A stretch of 53,401 bases of DNA from Candidatus Bipolaricaulota bacterium. Its GTDB lineage: Bacteria > Bipolaricaulota > Bipolaricaulia > M55B111. The notes under the pieces were generated by a model. That model worked only from the letters and a program-made list of their open reading frames with translations, was not told where the DNA came from and did not search any database. Position numbers and translations under genes: made by a program. Positions 1 through 8,508 of this stretch are shown here, piece by piece. Where the stretch lies: the NCBI GenBank assembly GCA_018334915.1, contig JAGXLB010000003.1, forward strand, positions 1 through 53,401. The letters are read 5' to 3'. Each line of letters starts with the position of its first letter. Within the stretch, counting starts at the first letter, position 1.

Positions 1-32
1 GCCCTGGGGCTTCCTCGGCAAGTTTTGGTGAA
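1..32 (+). repeat. Partial IS200/IS605-like end (repeat copy A)
   Basis: Bases 7-32 are identical over 26 bp to bases 44429-44454 (starts gggcttcctcggc, ends ttttggtgaa). At the second site the motif is the right half of a hairpin flanked by ccgatt and tcggc, the layout typical of the right end of IS200/IS605 (tnpB) elements. Here the left half lies outside the window, so either an element ends here or this is a solo end. No tnpA or tnpB is visible to the right. Confidence 0.5.
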
Positions 33-134
33 GCCCCGCGCTTGAAAAATATAGGGTTTTAAAATCTAGTGCCACGCTTAGCTGTTTGCTCGTGCAGTTG
101 TTACAGGTCTTGGGTGCGGCTAAAATTTAGGGCT

Positions 135-1076
135 ATGAAACACCGAAGAAGTACCCGGTTATATTTCAGTATGATCCCGGTTATCATCCTGCTGTCATTA
201 CTTGGCACGGGTCGGGCACTTTACAATATTGGCGAAACAATTAACGGTCAGGTTTACGATACACCGAGAGGGGAGGTTGGAACCGTTAATCCGGGGGACT
301 GGGACCTGCCGTTCGAAGACGTGGAGTTTAAGACGAGCGACGATCTCACGGTAAAAGGATGGTATGTTGACAACGAGGGTTCCACTAGGGCGGTGATTCT
401 GGCACCGGGTAAGGGAGCAAACAGGTGGGATATCCTTAGAGCGGCTCCTGTAATACGCCTCTACGAGAACAATTTCGACGTGTTATTGTTTGACCCCCGG
501 AGCACAGGAGAGAGTGACGGAGATAGATACGGATTTGGCTACTTTGAAAGTCAGGATATCGCTAACGCAGTAGAGTTCCTAAAAGAAGAGAAAGATGTGA
601 CGAGTGTTGGTGTGTGGGGCGCCTCGGCGGGAGCCTCAGCGGGAATAATAGCCGGCCTGGAGACTCCCGGAATAGACGCAATAGTAGCGGATAGCCCGTA
701 CGCGAACCTGAAGATCGCTGCCTCTAATTATGGTAAAGAAAGAGAGGATAAGGTTATGCAGATATTCTTTCCGTTCTACATGGGTATAGCAAGGTTTAGT
801 TTGAACTTTGACGTTTACGGAAAGACCAATCTGGTTGAAAGGGTAAAAAACCTCGAAACACCGCTCTTCCTGGTTCACGGTCTGGAAGATCGGGCACTTG
901 GACCTATAAATTCCCAATTAATATACGAAAATGCCGGAGGCCCCAAGCGGTTGTGGCTCGTAGAGGGAGCGTGGCACGTGGGTGCTCACGAAATATACCC
1001 CGAAGAGTATCTAAGAAGGGTAACATCGTTCTTTGATAATTATTTGATCAATGATAAGGGAGACCGGTCAGAGTGA
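135..1076 (+). CDS. Membrane-anchored alpha/beta hydrolase
   Basis: This is a serine hydrolase of the alpha/beta fold, resembling the YqkD/BAAT-like extracellular hydrolases; its substrate cannot be told. Residues about 10-27 form a hydrophobic segment after a basic start, so the protein is probably anchored by a signal anchor or secreted. The nucleophile elbow G-A-S-A-G (Ser about 164), an Asp in H-G-L-E-D-R (about 252) and a His in A-W-H-V-G (about 281) form a plausible catalytic triad. I chose the ATG at 135 because it gives a normal signal sequence; an in-frame GTG at 69 would add 22 Cys-rich residues. The stop is directly followed by recF, so co-transcription is likely. Confidence 0.85.
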   Translation: MKHRRSTRLYFSMIPVIILLSLLGTGRALYNIGETINGQVYDTPRGEVGTVNPGDWDLPFEDVEFKTSDDLTVKGWYVDNEGSTRAVILAPGKGANRWDILRAAPVIRLYENNFDVLLFDPRSTGESDGDRYGFGYFESQDIANAVEFLKEEKDVTSVGVWGASAGASAGIIAGLETPGIDAIVADSPYANLKIAASNYGKEREDKVMQIFFPFYMGIARFSLNFDVYGKTNLVERVKNLETPLFLVHGLEDRALGPINSQLIYENAGGPKRLWLVEGAWHVGAHEIYPEEYLRRVTSFFDNYLINDKGDRSE

Positions 1077-1085
1077 TTGACGTTA

Positions 1086-2174
1086 ATGAAAATTGACAGG
1101 CTGAAGATAACGAATTACCGGAATCTTGGGAATGTCGAGATCGTACCCAATCCAGGGCTAAATATAATTTTCGGCCCGAACGGCTCCGGAAAAACCAATT
1201 TTTGTGAGGCGATTCATTACGTCTCTACGGGGGATAACATAAAGGGGTCGCGACAAAGTGAGTTGATTAACTGGGATTCGGATTACGCCCTGGTCCGGAT
1301 GGGGCTGATTAGTGACGACGAGGTGGTTGTATACCTGAAGGAGGGAAAAGGGAAAGAAGTAAAGATCAACTCCAAATCCGGCAAGCAGTCGGAGGTTAAG
1401 TCTCTAGTCCCGACCCATACTTTCGTTCCCGAGGATCTTTACATTTCAAAAGGTCCACCGCGACGGAGACGGTCCCTGTTAAATCGCCATTTGAGCCAGC
1501 TGAACGAAGACTACGGCCACCTTCTTTCAGATTATAACGCAGAGCTGAAGAAAAAGAACACTCTCCTGAAACAGGACGAGATAAACGAGGACTTTTTGGA
1601 AGTTTTGAGCGAGAGGTTGATCGAACTTGGGGCACAGATAACCGTAGAAAGGATTAATTACCTGGGGGAATTGAATCAGTGTCTTCCCGATATTTACGGG
1701 CAGTTCGTTCGGACCGAACAGGAGCTTAATTTAAGTTATCCCGATGACGGTCTGATTAACTGTTCGAAAAAAGAAATAGTAGAGATGCTCTCGGATAAAC
1801 TCGAGCGTAATCGGGCAAAAGAATTAAACCGCGAGACCTCAGTAGTCGGTCCCCACAGGGATAAGTTCGAATTTCTTCTGGACGGGAAAAACCTCAGGAC
1901 CTTCGGGTCTCAGGGCGAGTTACGGACTGCTGTAATTGCAACGTACCTGGCCTACCTTGAGCTATACGAGGAAAAATTCAATGAGCTACCGATTCTCGTG
2001 CTGGACGACATCCTCAGCGAACTCGACAGGAGCAGAGGAGAGGCCTTTCTCGAAAACCTGCCGGAAGAACCACAGGTTTTCATGACCACTGCAACCAGAT
2101 CTCCTTCGTTCAGGAAATTATCCGGCGAGTTCACCGTTTTGAAGATTGAAAAGGGGAGGTTAGAGAAACAATGA
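1086..2174 (+). CDS. recF: DNA replication and repair protein RecF
   Basis: RecF is an SMC-like ATPase that binds gapped DNA and helps RecR/RecO load RecA. The sequence has a Walker A G-P-N-G-S-G-K-T (about residues 30-37), the ABC-type signature F-G-S-Q-G-E-L-R-T, and a Walker B L-V-L-D-D followed by the D-loop I-L-S-E-L-D (about 302-312). Its length of 362 residues is normal. A TTG three codons upstream (1077) abuts the previous stop; the ATG at 1086 gives the usual M-K-I-D-x-L start. The 3' end overlaps the next gene by 4 bp (ATGA). dnaA, dnaN and gyrB, often neighbours of recF, are not downstream; the next genes are the DciA-like gene and hslV. Confidence 0.95.
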   Translation: MKIDRLKITNYRNLGNVEIVPNPGLNIIFGPNGSGKTNFCEAIHYVSTGDNIKGSRQSELINWDSDYALVRMGLISDDEVVVYLKEGKGKEVKINSKSGKQSEVKSLVPTHTFVPEDLYISKGPPRRRRSLLNRHLSQLNEDYGHLLSDYNAELKKKNTLLKQDEINEDFLEVLSERLIELGAQITVERINYLGELNQCLPDIYGQFVRTEQELNLSYPDDGLINCSKKEIVEMLSDKLERNRAKELNRETSVVGPHRDKFEFLLDGKNLRTFGSQGELRTAVIATYLAYLELYEEKFNELPILVLDDILSELDRSRGEAFLENLPEEPQVFMTTATRSPSFRKLSGEFTVLKIEKGRLEKQ

Positions 2175-2725
2175 CTCTCAACAGAGGATCTCTCGCGGCC
2201 ATCTTCAGAAAGAATAACCTCCTTTCCGAGTACGAAGAACAGGAACCAGTTTTCGTCTGGACAGAGATCGCGGGAGAACTCGGTAAGGTCGCCCGTCCGA
2301 AGAAGGTCCAGGGTAAAAGCCTTGTGTTAGAAGTCCCATCAGCAGCGGCAAAGCAGGAGTTATCTTTTCTGGAAGAAGAGTTCCTGGATAAACTGAATGA
2401 AAAGTTGACTCATTCGAAAATCGATAATTTAAAGTTCCAGCTGGGTCAGTTTTCGGAGAATACCGGAGGATCCGATGATAGTTACGATATAGAAGAAATT
2501 AGCCTTACGGACGAGGAGAGGGAGAAGATAAAAAAAGCTCTGGCGGATACCGATCTTGATTATCCTCTGAAGAAGAGTCTGAAATCCCTTCTCATTACTC
2601 AGCAGAAAAAAAGAAAGGTCAGGCTTAAACAGGGGTGGCACAAATGCCCGGCCTGCGGTGGAGTTTTTCCGGATTATAAGTGTTCTCATTGCGGGTTTGA
2701 TAGAAGGGAAGTTGATACTGGTTGA
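2171..2725 (+). CDS. DciA/DUF721-like protein with C-terminal zinc ribbon
   Basis: The N-terminal 85 residues look like DUF721, the family that includes the DciA replicative-helicase loader: a V-W-T-E-I-A-G segment, a basic K-V-Q-G-K-S-L-V-L-E-V strand, and E-L-S-F-L followed by a charged helix. After an acidic linker (about 95-145) comes a C-terminal zinc ribbon with two C-x-x-C pairs (C-P-A-C and C-S-H-C, about 162-178). DciA acting on DnaB is family knowledge; the role of the ribbon is inference. It overlaps recF by 4 bp, so the two are translationally coupled, a common recF-DUF721 arrangement. Confidence 0.8.
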   Translation: MTLNRGSLAAIFRKNNLLSEYEEQEPVFVWTEIAGELGKVARPKKVQGKSLVLEVPSAAAKQELSFLEEEFLDKLNEKLTHSKIDNLKFQLGQFSENTGGSDDSYDIEEISLTDEEREKIKKALADTDLDYPLKKSLKSLLITQQKKRKVRLKQGWHKCPACGGVFPDYKCSHCGFDRREVDTG

Positions 2726-2895
2726 CCGAGTCGGTAAACTTCTACAACCTCGGCTGGATAATTCACAATACGGTTTTGTTTGCCTGGATCCACATCACGT
2801 ATTGAGGGGTTACAGTTTTACATTTTTATTTTTGAACCTTTTAGTGGGGTATATTTATGTTAGCTAACGAGAAAAATCGCAAACCAGACAGGAAC

Positions 2896-3435
2896 ATGAT
2901 AGAAAGTACTACTATAATTGCAGTTAGAACACCAGAGAACCGCACAGCAGTAGTTGCTTCTGACGGACAGGCGACCATGGAGGATACCGTGGTAAAGAAT
3001 AATACGAACAAAGTCCGGGTACTTTACGATGGAGATGTATTGGCCGGGTTCGCCGGTTCAACTGCTGATGCAATGACTTTATTTGATAAATTCGAGGGCA
3101 AACTGGAACAGTACAGCGGTAAACTGGAAAGGGCCGCTGTGGAACTTACGAAAGAGTGGAGGACGGACAAGATACTGAGAAAACTGGAAGCTCTAATGGT
3201 CGTTGTCAATTCGGAATCCCTGCTTTTGATATCCGGAGCAGGAGACGTGCTTCGTCCGGATCACAACGTGATCGGTATTGGTTCCGGTGGTTCCTATGCC
3301 CTTGCAGCCGCTCGAGCTCTACTGGAAAACTCTCAGCTGTCGCCTGTCGAGGTGGCCAGAAAGTCGCTGCTTCTCACTTCCTCTATTGACGTATATACAA
3401 ACGATCAGTTATCGGTTGAATCGATCGAATGGTAA
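2896..3435 (+). CDS. hslV: ATP-dependent protease subunit HslV (ClpQ-like)
   Basis: HslV is the proteolytic subunit of the HslUV protease, an N-terminal-nucleophile hydrolase that forms double hexamers capped by HslU. Visible hallmarks are T-T-I at the mature N-terminus, A-S-D-G-Q, L-A-G-F-A-G-S-T-A-D-A, E-W-R-T-D-K-I-L-R-K-L-E-A and G-I-G-S-G-G-S-Y-A-L-A-A-A-R-A-L. From this ATG a short Met-Ile-Glu-Ser leader precedes the Thr pair, much like the leader of Bacillus ClpQ, so it must be processed or the active residue differs from the standard second-residue Thr. A second in-frame ATG at 2857 would add 13 residues. hslU starts 16 bp after the stop. Confidence 0.93.
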   Translation: MIESTTIIAVRTPENRTAVVASDGQATMEDTVVKNNTNKVRVLYDGDVLAGFAGSTADAMTLFDKFEGKLEQYSGKLERAAVELTKEWRTDKILRKLEALMVVVNSESLLLISGAGDVLRPDHNVIGIGSGGSYALAAARALLENSQLSPVEVARKSLLLTSSIDVYTNDQLSVESIEW

Positions 3436-3451
3436 GAGTTAAGGAGGAATA

Positions 3452-4822
3452 ATGATCAATTTACCGACAATACTCGATTCCGACAAGAAAGAATTAACTC
3501 CGCGGCAGATAGTTAATAAACTGGACGAGTACATAATAGGCCAGGACGAAGCCAAGCGGTCCGTAGCTATTGCGTTGAGAAACAGGGTCAGAAGACAGAG
3601 AGTCGAAGGCGAGATAAAGGAAGATATAAAGCCGAAGAATATCCTGATGATAGGTCCCACGGGGGTGGGGAAGTCGGAAATATCGCGCCGCCTGGCAAGT
3701 ATTGCTCAGGCCCCTTTTCTGAAGGTAGAAGCCACTAAGTTCACGGAAGTAGGGTATATGGGTCGGGATGTGGAGTCCATGATAAGGGACCTGATGAGTC
3801 GAGGTATAGAAATGGTCCGGCAGCACGAGGTGGAAAAGGTCGAAGAGGAAGCCCGGTCCATGGTCGAGGATAGAATACTGGACAAATTGTTGCCCGCGGA
3901 GGAGGCAAAGGAAGAACGGGCTGAAAGCCTGGAGCGGACCAGGGATAAGCTGAAGCGTAAACTTCGACAGGGAGATCTGGACGACCGCTACATAGAAGTC
4001 TCGGTAAAACAATCGAGCGTTCCGCAGGTGGAAGTCTTCTCCGATCAGGGTATGGATCAGATGGGGATCGACATGGGAAACATGCTAGGTAACATATTCC
4101 CGTCAAAAAAAGAAACCAAAAGAGTGAAGATAGAAAAGGCAAGAGATATTCTTTTCGACGAAGAAGTAGATAAGCTCCTTAACGAACAGGAGATCAAGCG
4201 TAGAGGGATCGAGCTTGCCGAAGAATCCGGAATAATATTTCTTGACGAGATAGACAAAATAGCCGGAGATAGACCCGGTGAGTCAGGTGGGAGCGGTCCA
4301 GGAGTTTCCAGACAGGGAGTTCAGCGGGACATATTGCCACTCCTTGAAGGCTCGACGGTTAGGAGCAAACAGGGAACCATTAATACCGAAAACATCCTAT
4401 TTATAACCGCCGGGGCGTTTAACGTCTCCAGTCCTTCGGATCTGATCCCCGAACTGCAGGGTCGGCTGCCGATCAGGGTCGAGCTCGATAGCCTGGACGC
4501 GCCCGAGTTCAAAAGAATTTTGACCGAGCCCAAAGACGCCCTTGTAAAACAGTACAGGGCATTACTGGACGTGGAAGAGGTAAATCTGGAGTTTACCGAG
4601 GGAGCTATAGACGAAGTAGCCCGGGCTTCCGCTAAGCTTAATGAAACCACGGAAAACATAGGGGCCAGACGACTGGAAACAGTAATGGAAAAATTGATGG
4701 AGGAAATTTCGTTCGATGCCCCGTCCATGGAACCGGGTGTTGAAGAAATAGATCGTGATTATGTTAAGGACAAGCTGGAAAGAATAATCGAAGATAGGGA
4801 TCTTTCCCGATACATTCTGTAA
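3452..4822 (+). CDS. hslU: HslU ATPase subunit of HslUV protease
   Basis: HslU is the AAA+ unfoldase that feeds substrates to HslV. It has the N-terminal L-T-P-R-Q-I-V motif, Walker A G-P-T-G-V-G-K-S (about residues 68-75), the inserted I-domain (about 110-235), Walker B I-I-F-L-D-E-I-D-K-I, the sensor region, and the C-terminal S-R-Y-I-L tail. The HslU tail inserts between HslV subunits. Its length of 456 residues is normal. A strong AAGGAGG lies 5-11 bases before the ATG. It forms a two-gene operon with hslV. The I-domain is very rich in Glu and Arg. Confidence 0.97.
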   Translation: MINLPTILDSDKKELTPRQIVNKLDEYIIGQDEAKRSVAIALRNRVRRQRVEGEIKEDIKPKNILMIGPTGVGKSEISRRLASIAQAPFLKVEATKFTEVGYMGRDVESMIRDLMSRGIEMVRQHEVEKVEEEARSMVEDRILDKLLPAEEAKEERAESLERTRDKLKRKLRQGDLDDRYIEVSVKQSSVPQVEVFSDQGMDQMGIDMGNMLGNIFPSKKETKRVKIEKARDILFDEEVDKLLNEQEIKRRGIELAEESGIIFLDEIDKIAGDRPGESGGSGPGVSRQGVQRDILPLLEGSTVRSKQGTINTENILFITAGAFNVSSPSDLIPELQGRLPIRVELDSLDAPEFKRILTEPKDALVKQYRALLDVEEVNLEFTEGAIDEVARASAKLNETTENIGARRLETVMEKLMEEISFDAPSMEPGVEEIDRDYVKDKLERIIEDRDLSRYIL

Positions 4823-4863
4823 TTTTAAACAGAGCAAAAATTCTTTTATCAGGGGTGAATAAA

Positions 4864-6789
4864 ATGAAGCTTACCCTGCCGGACGGAGACGAGTTGGAAA
4901 TCGAAGAAGGAAAAAGAGTAATCGATATTGCCTACGATATAGGACCTGGATTGGGTGACGCTACGGTGGGGGCTACGCTGGACGGTGAATTGCTCGATCT
5001 GAGAGACGAAGTGGTTGACGAGGGTGAGTTCGAGATAATCACTATAGATTCACCCAGGGCGGTAGAAATTATAAGACATACCGCGTCTCACGTCCTGGCT
5101 CAGGCCGTCAAGCGGCTGTATGACGACGTAAAACTGGCGATAGGCCCGTCAATAGAGGACGGGTTTTATTACGACTTCGATCTTCCGGAAACCCTGTCGG
5201 AGGATGATTTCGACGAGATCAAAAAGGAAATGAGGAAGATTGTAGAGGAAGAGTACGAGATAGAGAGGTTTGTTCTGACTGCTGCCGAGGCAAAAGAACA
5301 CCTCCAGGAACAGGACGAGGAGTACAAGCTGGAACTTCTGGACGAATTCGTTTCCGAGGGCGAGGAAGAGGTAACTTTTTACCGGCAGGACGGGTTCACG
5401 GATCTATGTGAGGGACCTCACCTCAGGAATACCGGTCAACTTGAACACTTTGAACTTCTCGACGTTGCCGGTGCTTACTGGAGAGGCGACGAGGATAACA
5501 TTATGCTGCAGCGGGTTTACGGTACTGCCTTTACCGAGGAAAAGGAATTAAATGAATATATCGAAAGGCAGGAAGAAGCAAAGGAACGGGACCACAGGAA
5601 ACTGGGACCTGAACTGGATCTGTTTACTTTCCATCCCGAAGTCGGGCCCGGTCTTGTCTACTGGCATCCGAAGGGAACCGAAATGCTCAACGTTATCAAG
5701 GATTTCTGGCGGGCCAAACACAGGGAAGCCAACTACGAATTCGTCTCCACTCCTCACATAGGGAAGAGCGATCTCTGGAAAAAGAGTGGACATCTTGATT
5801 ACTTTCGAGAGGACATGTTTCCGCCTATGCGGGAAGATAATCAGGAGTACTTTCTCAAACCGATGAATTGTCCGTTTCACGTGCAGATATATCAGAGCCG
5901 CACCAGAAGTTACAGGGACTTGCCTCTTCGATGGGCCGAACTCGGTACAGTATATCGCCACGAGAGATCCGGAGTTCTCCATGGATTACTCAGGGCCAGG
6001 GGATTTACTCAGGACGATGCTCATATTATAGCGACCCCCGATCAGGTAAAAGAAGAAGTCACGGGAGTTCTTAATCTTACTTTCGATATACTCTCCGCTT
6101 TTGGGTTCGAAGACTACGAGGTAGCACTTTCGACCAAACCGGAAAAGTCCGTGGGTGACGAAGATAAATGGGAGAAAGCAACAGAAGCGCTGAAGGAAGC
6201 GATAGTAGATCTCGGACTTGATTACAATGTTGAGAAAGGCGAAGGGGCGTTCTATGGGCCAAAGATTGACGTTCATTTAGAGGACGCTCTCGGTCGATTA
6301 TGGCAGACCACCACGGTCCAGTTTGACTTCAACCTGCCCGAGAGGTTTGACATGACTTATATGGGATCCGACGGAGAGGAGCACCGGCCATACATGATTC
6401 ACCGGGCCTTACTCGGAACCCTGGAGAGGTTTTTCGGAATTCTGGTCGAGCACTACAAGGGAGCTTTTCCTGTTTGGCTTTCTCCACTTCAGGCTGTGGT
6501 ATTGCCTGTAACTGAGGATAACAACGAATACGCGGAAGAAGTCGCCGGAAAGATATCCGAGTCCGGGATCAGGGTAGAGGCAAAGACCGACGTGGACGAG
6601 AACCTGTCTCGCCAGATTCACGAGGCTCAACTGGAAAAGATTCCTTACATGCTGGTGGTTGGTGATAGAGAAGAGGAATCCGGGGAGGTTTCACTCAGGC
6701 TACGGACGGAAGAAGATCTTGGTCCGAGACCGCTGGACGAATTCATCGATTTCGCTGAAGAGAAGATTCGAGACAAAGCCCTGATCTGA
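4864..6789 (+). CDS. thrS: Threonyl-tRNA synthetase
   Basis: ThrRS charges tRNA-Thr. Domain order is complete: an N-terminal TGS domain (about 1-60), the editing domain with H-x-x-x-H in H-T-A-S-H (about 72-76), the class II catalytic core with M-N-C-P-F-H (zinc-binding Cys) and the R-H-E-R-S-G-x-L-H-G-L-x-R motif 2, and the anticodon-binding domain at the C-terminus. The length of 641 is normal. I chose the ATG at 4864, which has AGGGG 8 bases upstream; a GTG three codons earlier overlaps that site. It follows hslU by 41 bp. No T-box is visible upstream. Confidence 0.97.
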   Translation: MKLTLPDGDELEIEEGKRVIDIAYDIGPGLGDATVGATLDGELLDLRDEVVDEGEFEIITIDSPRAVEIIRHTASHVLAQAVKRLYDDVKLAIGPSIEDGFYYDFDLPETLSEDDFDEIKKEMRKIVEEEYEIERFVLTAAEAKEHLQEQDEEYKLELLDEFVSEGEEEVTFYRQDGFTDLCEGPHLRNTGQLEHFELLDVAGAYWRGDEDNIMLQRVYGTAFTEEKELNEYIERQEEAKERDHRKLGPELDLFTFHPEVGPGLVYWHPKGTEMLNVIKDFWRAKHREANYEFVSTPHIGKSDLWKKSGHLDYFREDMFPPMREDNQEYFLKPMNCPFHVQIYQSRTRSYRDLPLRWAELGTVYRHERSGVLHGLLRARGFTQDDAHIIATPDQVKEEVTGVLNLTFDILSAFGFEDYEVALSTKPEKSVGDEDKWEKATEALKEAIVDLGLDYNVEKGEGAFYGPKIDVHLEDALGRLWQTTTVQFDFNLPERFDMTYMGSDGEEHRPYMIHRALLGTLERFFGILVEHYKGAFPVWLSPLQAVVLPVTEDNNEYAEEVAGKISESGIRVEAKTDVDENLSRQIHEAQLEKIPYMLVVGDREEESGEVSLRLRTEEDLGPRPLDEFIDFAEEKIRDKALI

Positions 6790-6806
6790 AAATTGCCTCA
6801 GAGGTA

Positions 6807-6866
6807 AATTGTGTACTTGGGCAATGGATTTCCTGCTCAGTTCTTTCACCAACGTTGTACACAATT
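6807..6866 (+). terminator. Candidate hairpin terminator after thrS
   Basis: An exact 10-bp inverted repeat, aattgtgtac at 6807-6816 and gtacacaatt at 6857-6866, is followed by atttt. The 40-nt loop contains ctcagttctttcacca, which recurs at 21445. It could end thrS transcription, but the loop is long and the stem is A+T-rich. Confidence 0.35.
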
Positions 6867-6883
6867 ATTTTGTTCTCATGTGC

Positions 6884-6969
6884 CTCATGCCCCTTACCTG
6901 GCTGCCGGGATTTTGTCTACTGGTAAGATTTTAAGGTTAAATCAGTCTGCTATTGTAAAGGGCAGGGGA
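6884..6969 (+). repeat. Dispersed hairpin repeat, copy 1
   Basis: Bases 6905-6937 (starts ccgggattttg, ends gattttaaggt) are identical over 33 bp to the reverse complement of 21543-21575. The flanks are similar too (gcctcatgccccttacctgg against gcctcctgcctcttacctgg). At the second copy the arms form a 20-bp perfect stem around the conserved core; here the arms pair only imperfectly. It lies just beyond the 3' end of metK, between two convergent genes. This is probably a small non-autonomous mobile repeat or REP-like element. Confidence 0.7.
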
Positions 6970-6978
6970 GTTGTGTCA

Positions 6979-8163
6979 TTACAGCAACTTTTCCCTGAGA
7001 TCTTCCTTTCTGTCCGTCTTTTCCCAGGCAAGACCCAGTTCTTCTCGACCAAAATGTCCGTAAGCGGATAGAGGGGTGTATATCGGCCGCCTCAGCTGAA
7101 ATTTATCTATTATCGCCGCAGGTCTCATGTCGAATACCTCTTTGGCCGCTTCAACTATCCTGTCGTCCCCCAGGTCGCTGGTGCCAAAAGTATCTATGGT
7201 TACAGCCAGAGGATTCGCTTTCCCTATGGTGTAAGCAATCTGGACTTCACACTCTTCGCTTATTCCCGAAGCTACTATGTTTTTTGCGACGTAGCGGGCC
7301 ATATAGGAACCGGAGCGGTCTACTTTGGTCGGATCCTTACCCGAATAAGCTCCACCTCCGTGGCTTCCATATCCACCGTAGGTATCCACTATGATTTTTC
7401 TCCCTGTCATTCCGGCATCTGCCGGCGGCCCCCCTTTTACGAATTTACCCGAAGAGTTGACAAATATATTAGTGTCTTCGTCAAGCCACCTGCCTATAAC
7501 CGGTTTGATAACTTTGCCAAGAAGCTTCCTCGCAAGGTCTTCTTCGTCCAGCTCGGGATCGTGCTGGGCAGCAAGGATGACCGTATCGGCTCTTATTGGC
7601 TTTCCCTCTTCGTACTCGATAGTCACCTGAGATTTGCCATCGGGTCTAAGGTGTGGAATCAGTTCGGTCCTGCGAGCTTCCGTGAGTTTCTTGGTCAACC
7701 GATGGGCGAGAGTAATGGGTAAGGGCATATAAGATTTGGTCTCTTTACAGGCATATCCGTAAACTATGCCCTGATCGCCTGCTCCGAGTTCGTCGTAATG
7801 ATTTTTTTTGTCTTTTCCTTCTCGGACCTCCTGGGCTTCACTTACTCCCTGTGAAATATCGGGAGACTGTTCGTCTATGCTGGTAAGTACGGCGCAGTCC
7901 TCTCCGTCGAATCCGTATTTGTTATCGTTGTAACCAACGTCCAGTACAGTGTTTCTGGCTACTGTTGGAATGTCCACGTAGGTTTCCGTAGTGATTTCTC
8001 CCCCAATCAGGACCAAACCCGTACTAACGAAGGTTTCGCAGGCAACTCTTCCATGAGGATCGTTTTTAAGGACACTATCCAGAACCGCATCTGATATTCT
8101 GTCGGCGACTTTATCGGGGTGCCCCTCCGTTACCGATTCAGAAGTAAAATATCTTCCTTTCAT
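6979..8163 (-). CDS. metK: S-adenosylmethionine synthetase
   Basis: MetK makes S-adenosylmethionine from ATP and methionine. It has all the family blocks: S-E-S-V-T-E-G-H-P-D-K at the N-terminus, G-A-G-D-Q-G, I-V-D-T-Y-G-G-Y-G-S-H-G-G-G-A-Y-S-G-K-D, and the C-terminal P-L-S-A-Y-G-H-F-G-R. The length of 394 is normal. The start is the ATG at 8163 with GGGTG 5 bases upstream; 31 more in-frame codons upstream encode a non-conserved hydrophobic stretch and are excluded. It is convergent with thrS. I could not recognise a SAM riboswitch in the upstream 200 bases. Confidence 0.97.
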   Translation of the reverse strand: MKGRYFTSESVTEGHPDKVADRISDAVLDSVLKNDPHGRVACETFVSTGLVLIGGEITTETYVDIPTVARNTVLDVGYNDNKYGFDGEDCAVLTSIDEQSPDISQGVSEAQEVREGKDKKNHYDELGAGDQGIVYGYACKETKSYMPLPITLAHRLTKKLTEARRTELIPHLRPDGKSQVTIEYEEGKPIRADTVILAAQHDPELDEEDLARKLLGKVIKPVIGRWLDEDTNIFVNSSGKFVKGGPPADAGMTGRKIIVDTYGGYGSHGGGAYSGKDPTKVDRSGSYMARYVAKNIVASGISEECEVQIAYTIGKANPLAVTIDTFGTSDLGDDRIVEAAKEVFDMRPAAIIDKFQLRRPIYTPLSAYGHFGREELGLAWEKTDRKEDLREKLL

Positions 8164-8508
8164 TGTTTCACCCTTTAACGAGCAAAATATTAGCAAAGTG
8201 TAAAAAATAAGTTTCAGTTCGTCAACTAGTGAGGTTACCAGGAGAACTGTTAGCAAACGTTGTGAAAATATTGAGTAAGGGGGAGAGAATACGGATTAAT
8301 GATTGAACCTTTTCTCGATTTTTGTATAATGCGATTATATTCATAAACGTGACAAAAAAATAGCTGCGAAGCAACTGATGATTTCGGTTGATTTGCGTAG
8401 AGGTAATTATTAGTTGTAGAATAGCTGGGACAGTGACTGATACGGGGTAATCACCAACTTGAGTCGGTTAGTTCTGGCACTTTAAAAGCGAAAGAACAGG
8501 GAGGAACT
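8164..8508. other. Divergent intergenic region metK / mttB-like
   Basis: This 345-bp gap separates two divergent genes and holds no convincing gene. It contains a + strand sigma70-type promoter (8303-8330), leaving a 5' leader of about 170 nt before the methyltransferase. I see several short inverted repeats in the leader (for example around 8380-8400) but no riboswitch class I can name. Confidence 0.5.
8303..8330 (+). promoter_or_regulatory. Sigma70-type promoter for the MttB-family gene
   Basis: TTGAAC at 8303-8308 and TATAAT at 8325-8330 are separated by 16 bp. Transcription would begin near 8337, giving a leader of about 170 nt before the ATG at 8509. Confidence 0.6.

Noticed and set aside
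3494..4142. Long minus-strand frames inside hslU
   Set aside because: They are antisense shadows of a strongly conserved gene and have no plausible protein features.
6837..6852. ctcagttctttcacca as a terminal inverted repeat of the dispersed hairpin repeat
   Set aside because: The 16-mer is in the same orientation at 6837 and 21445 while the hairpin cores are inverted, and no matching partner is found at the other ends.
8164..8300. SAM riboswitch upstream of metK
   Set aside because: I could not find the conserved SAM-I or SAM-II cores on the minus strand in this region.
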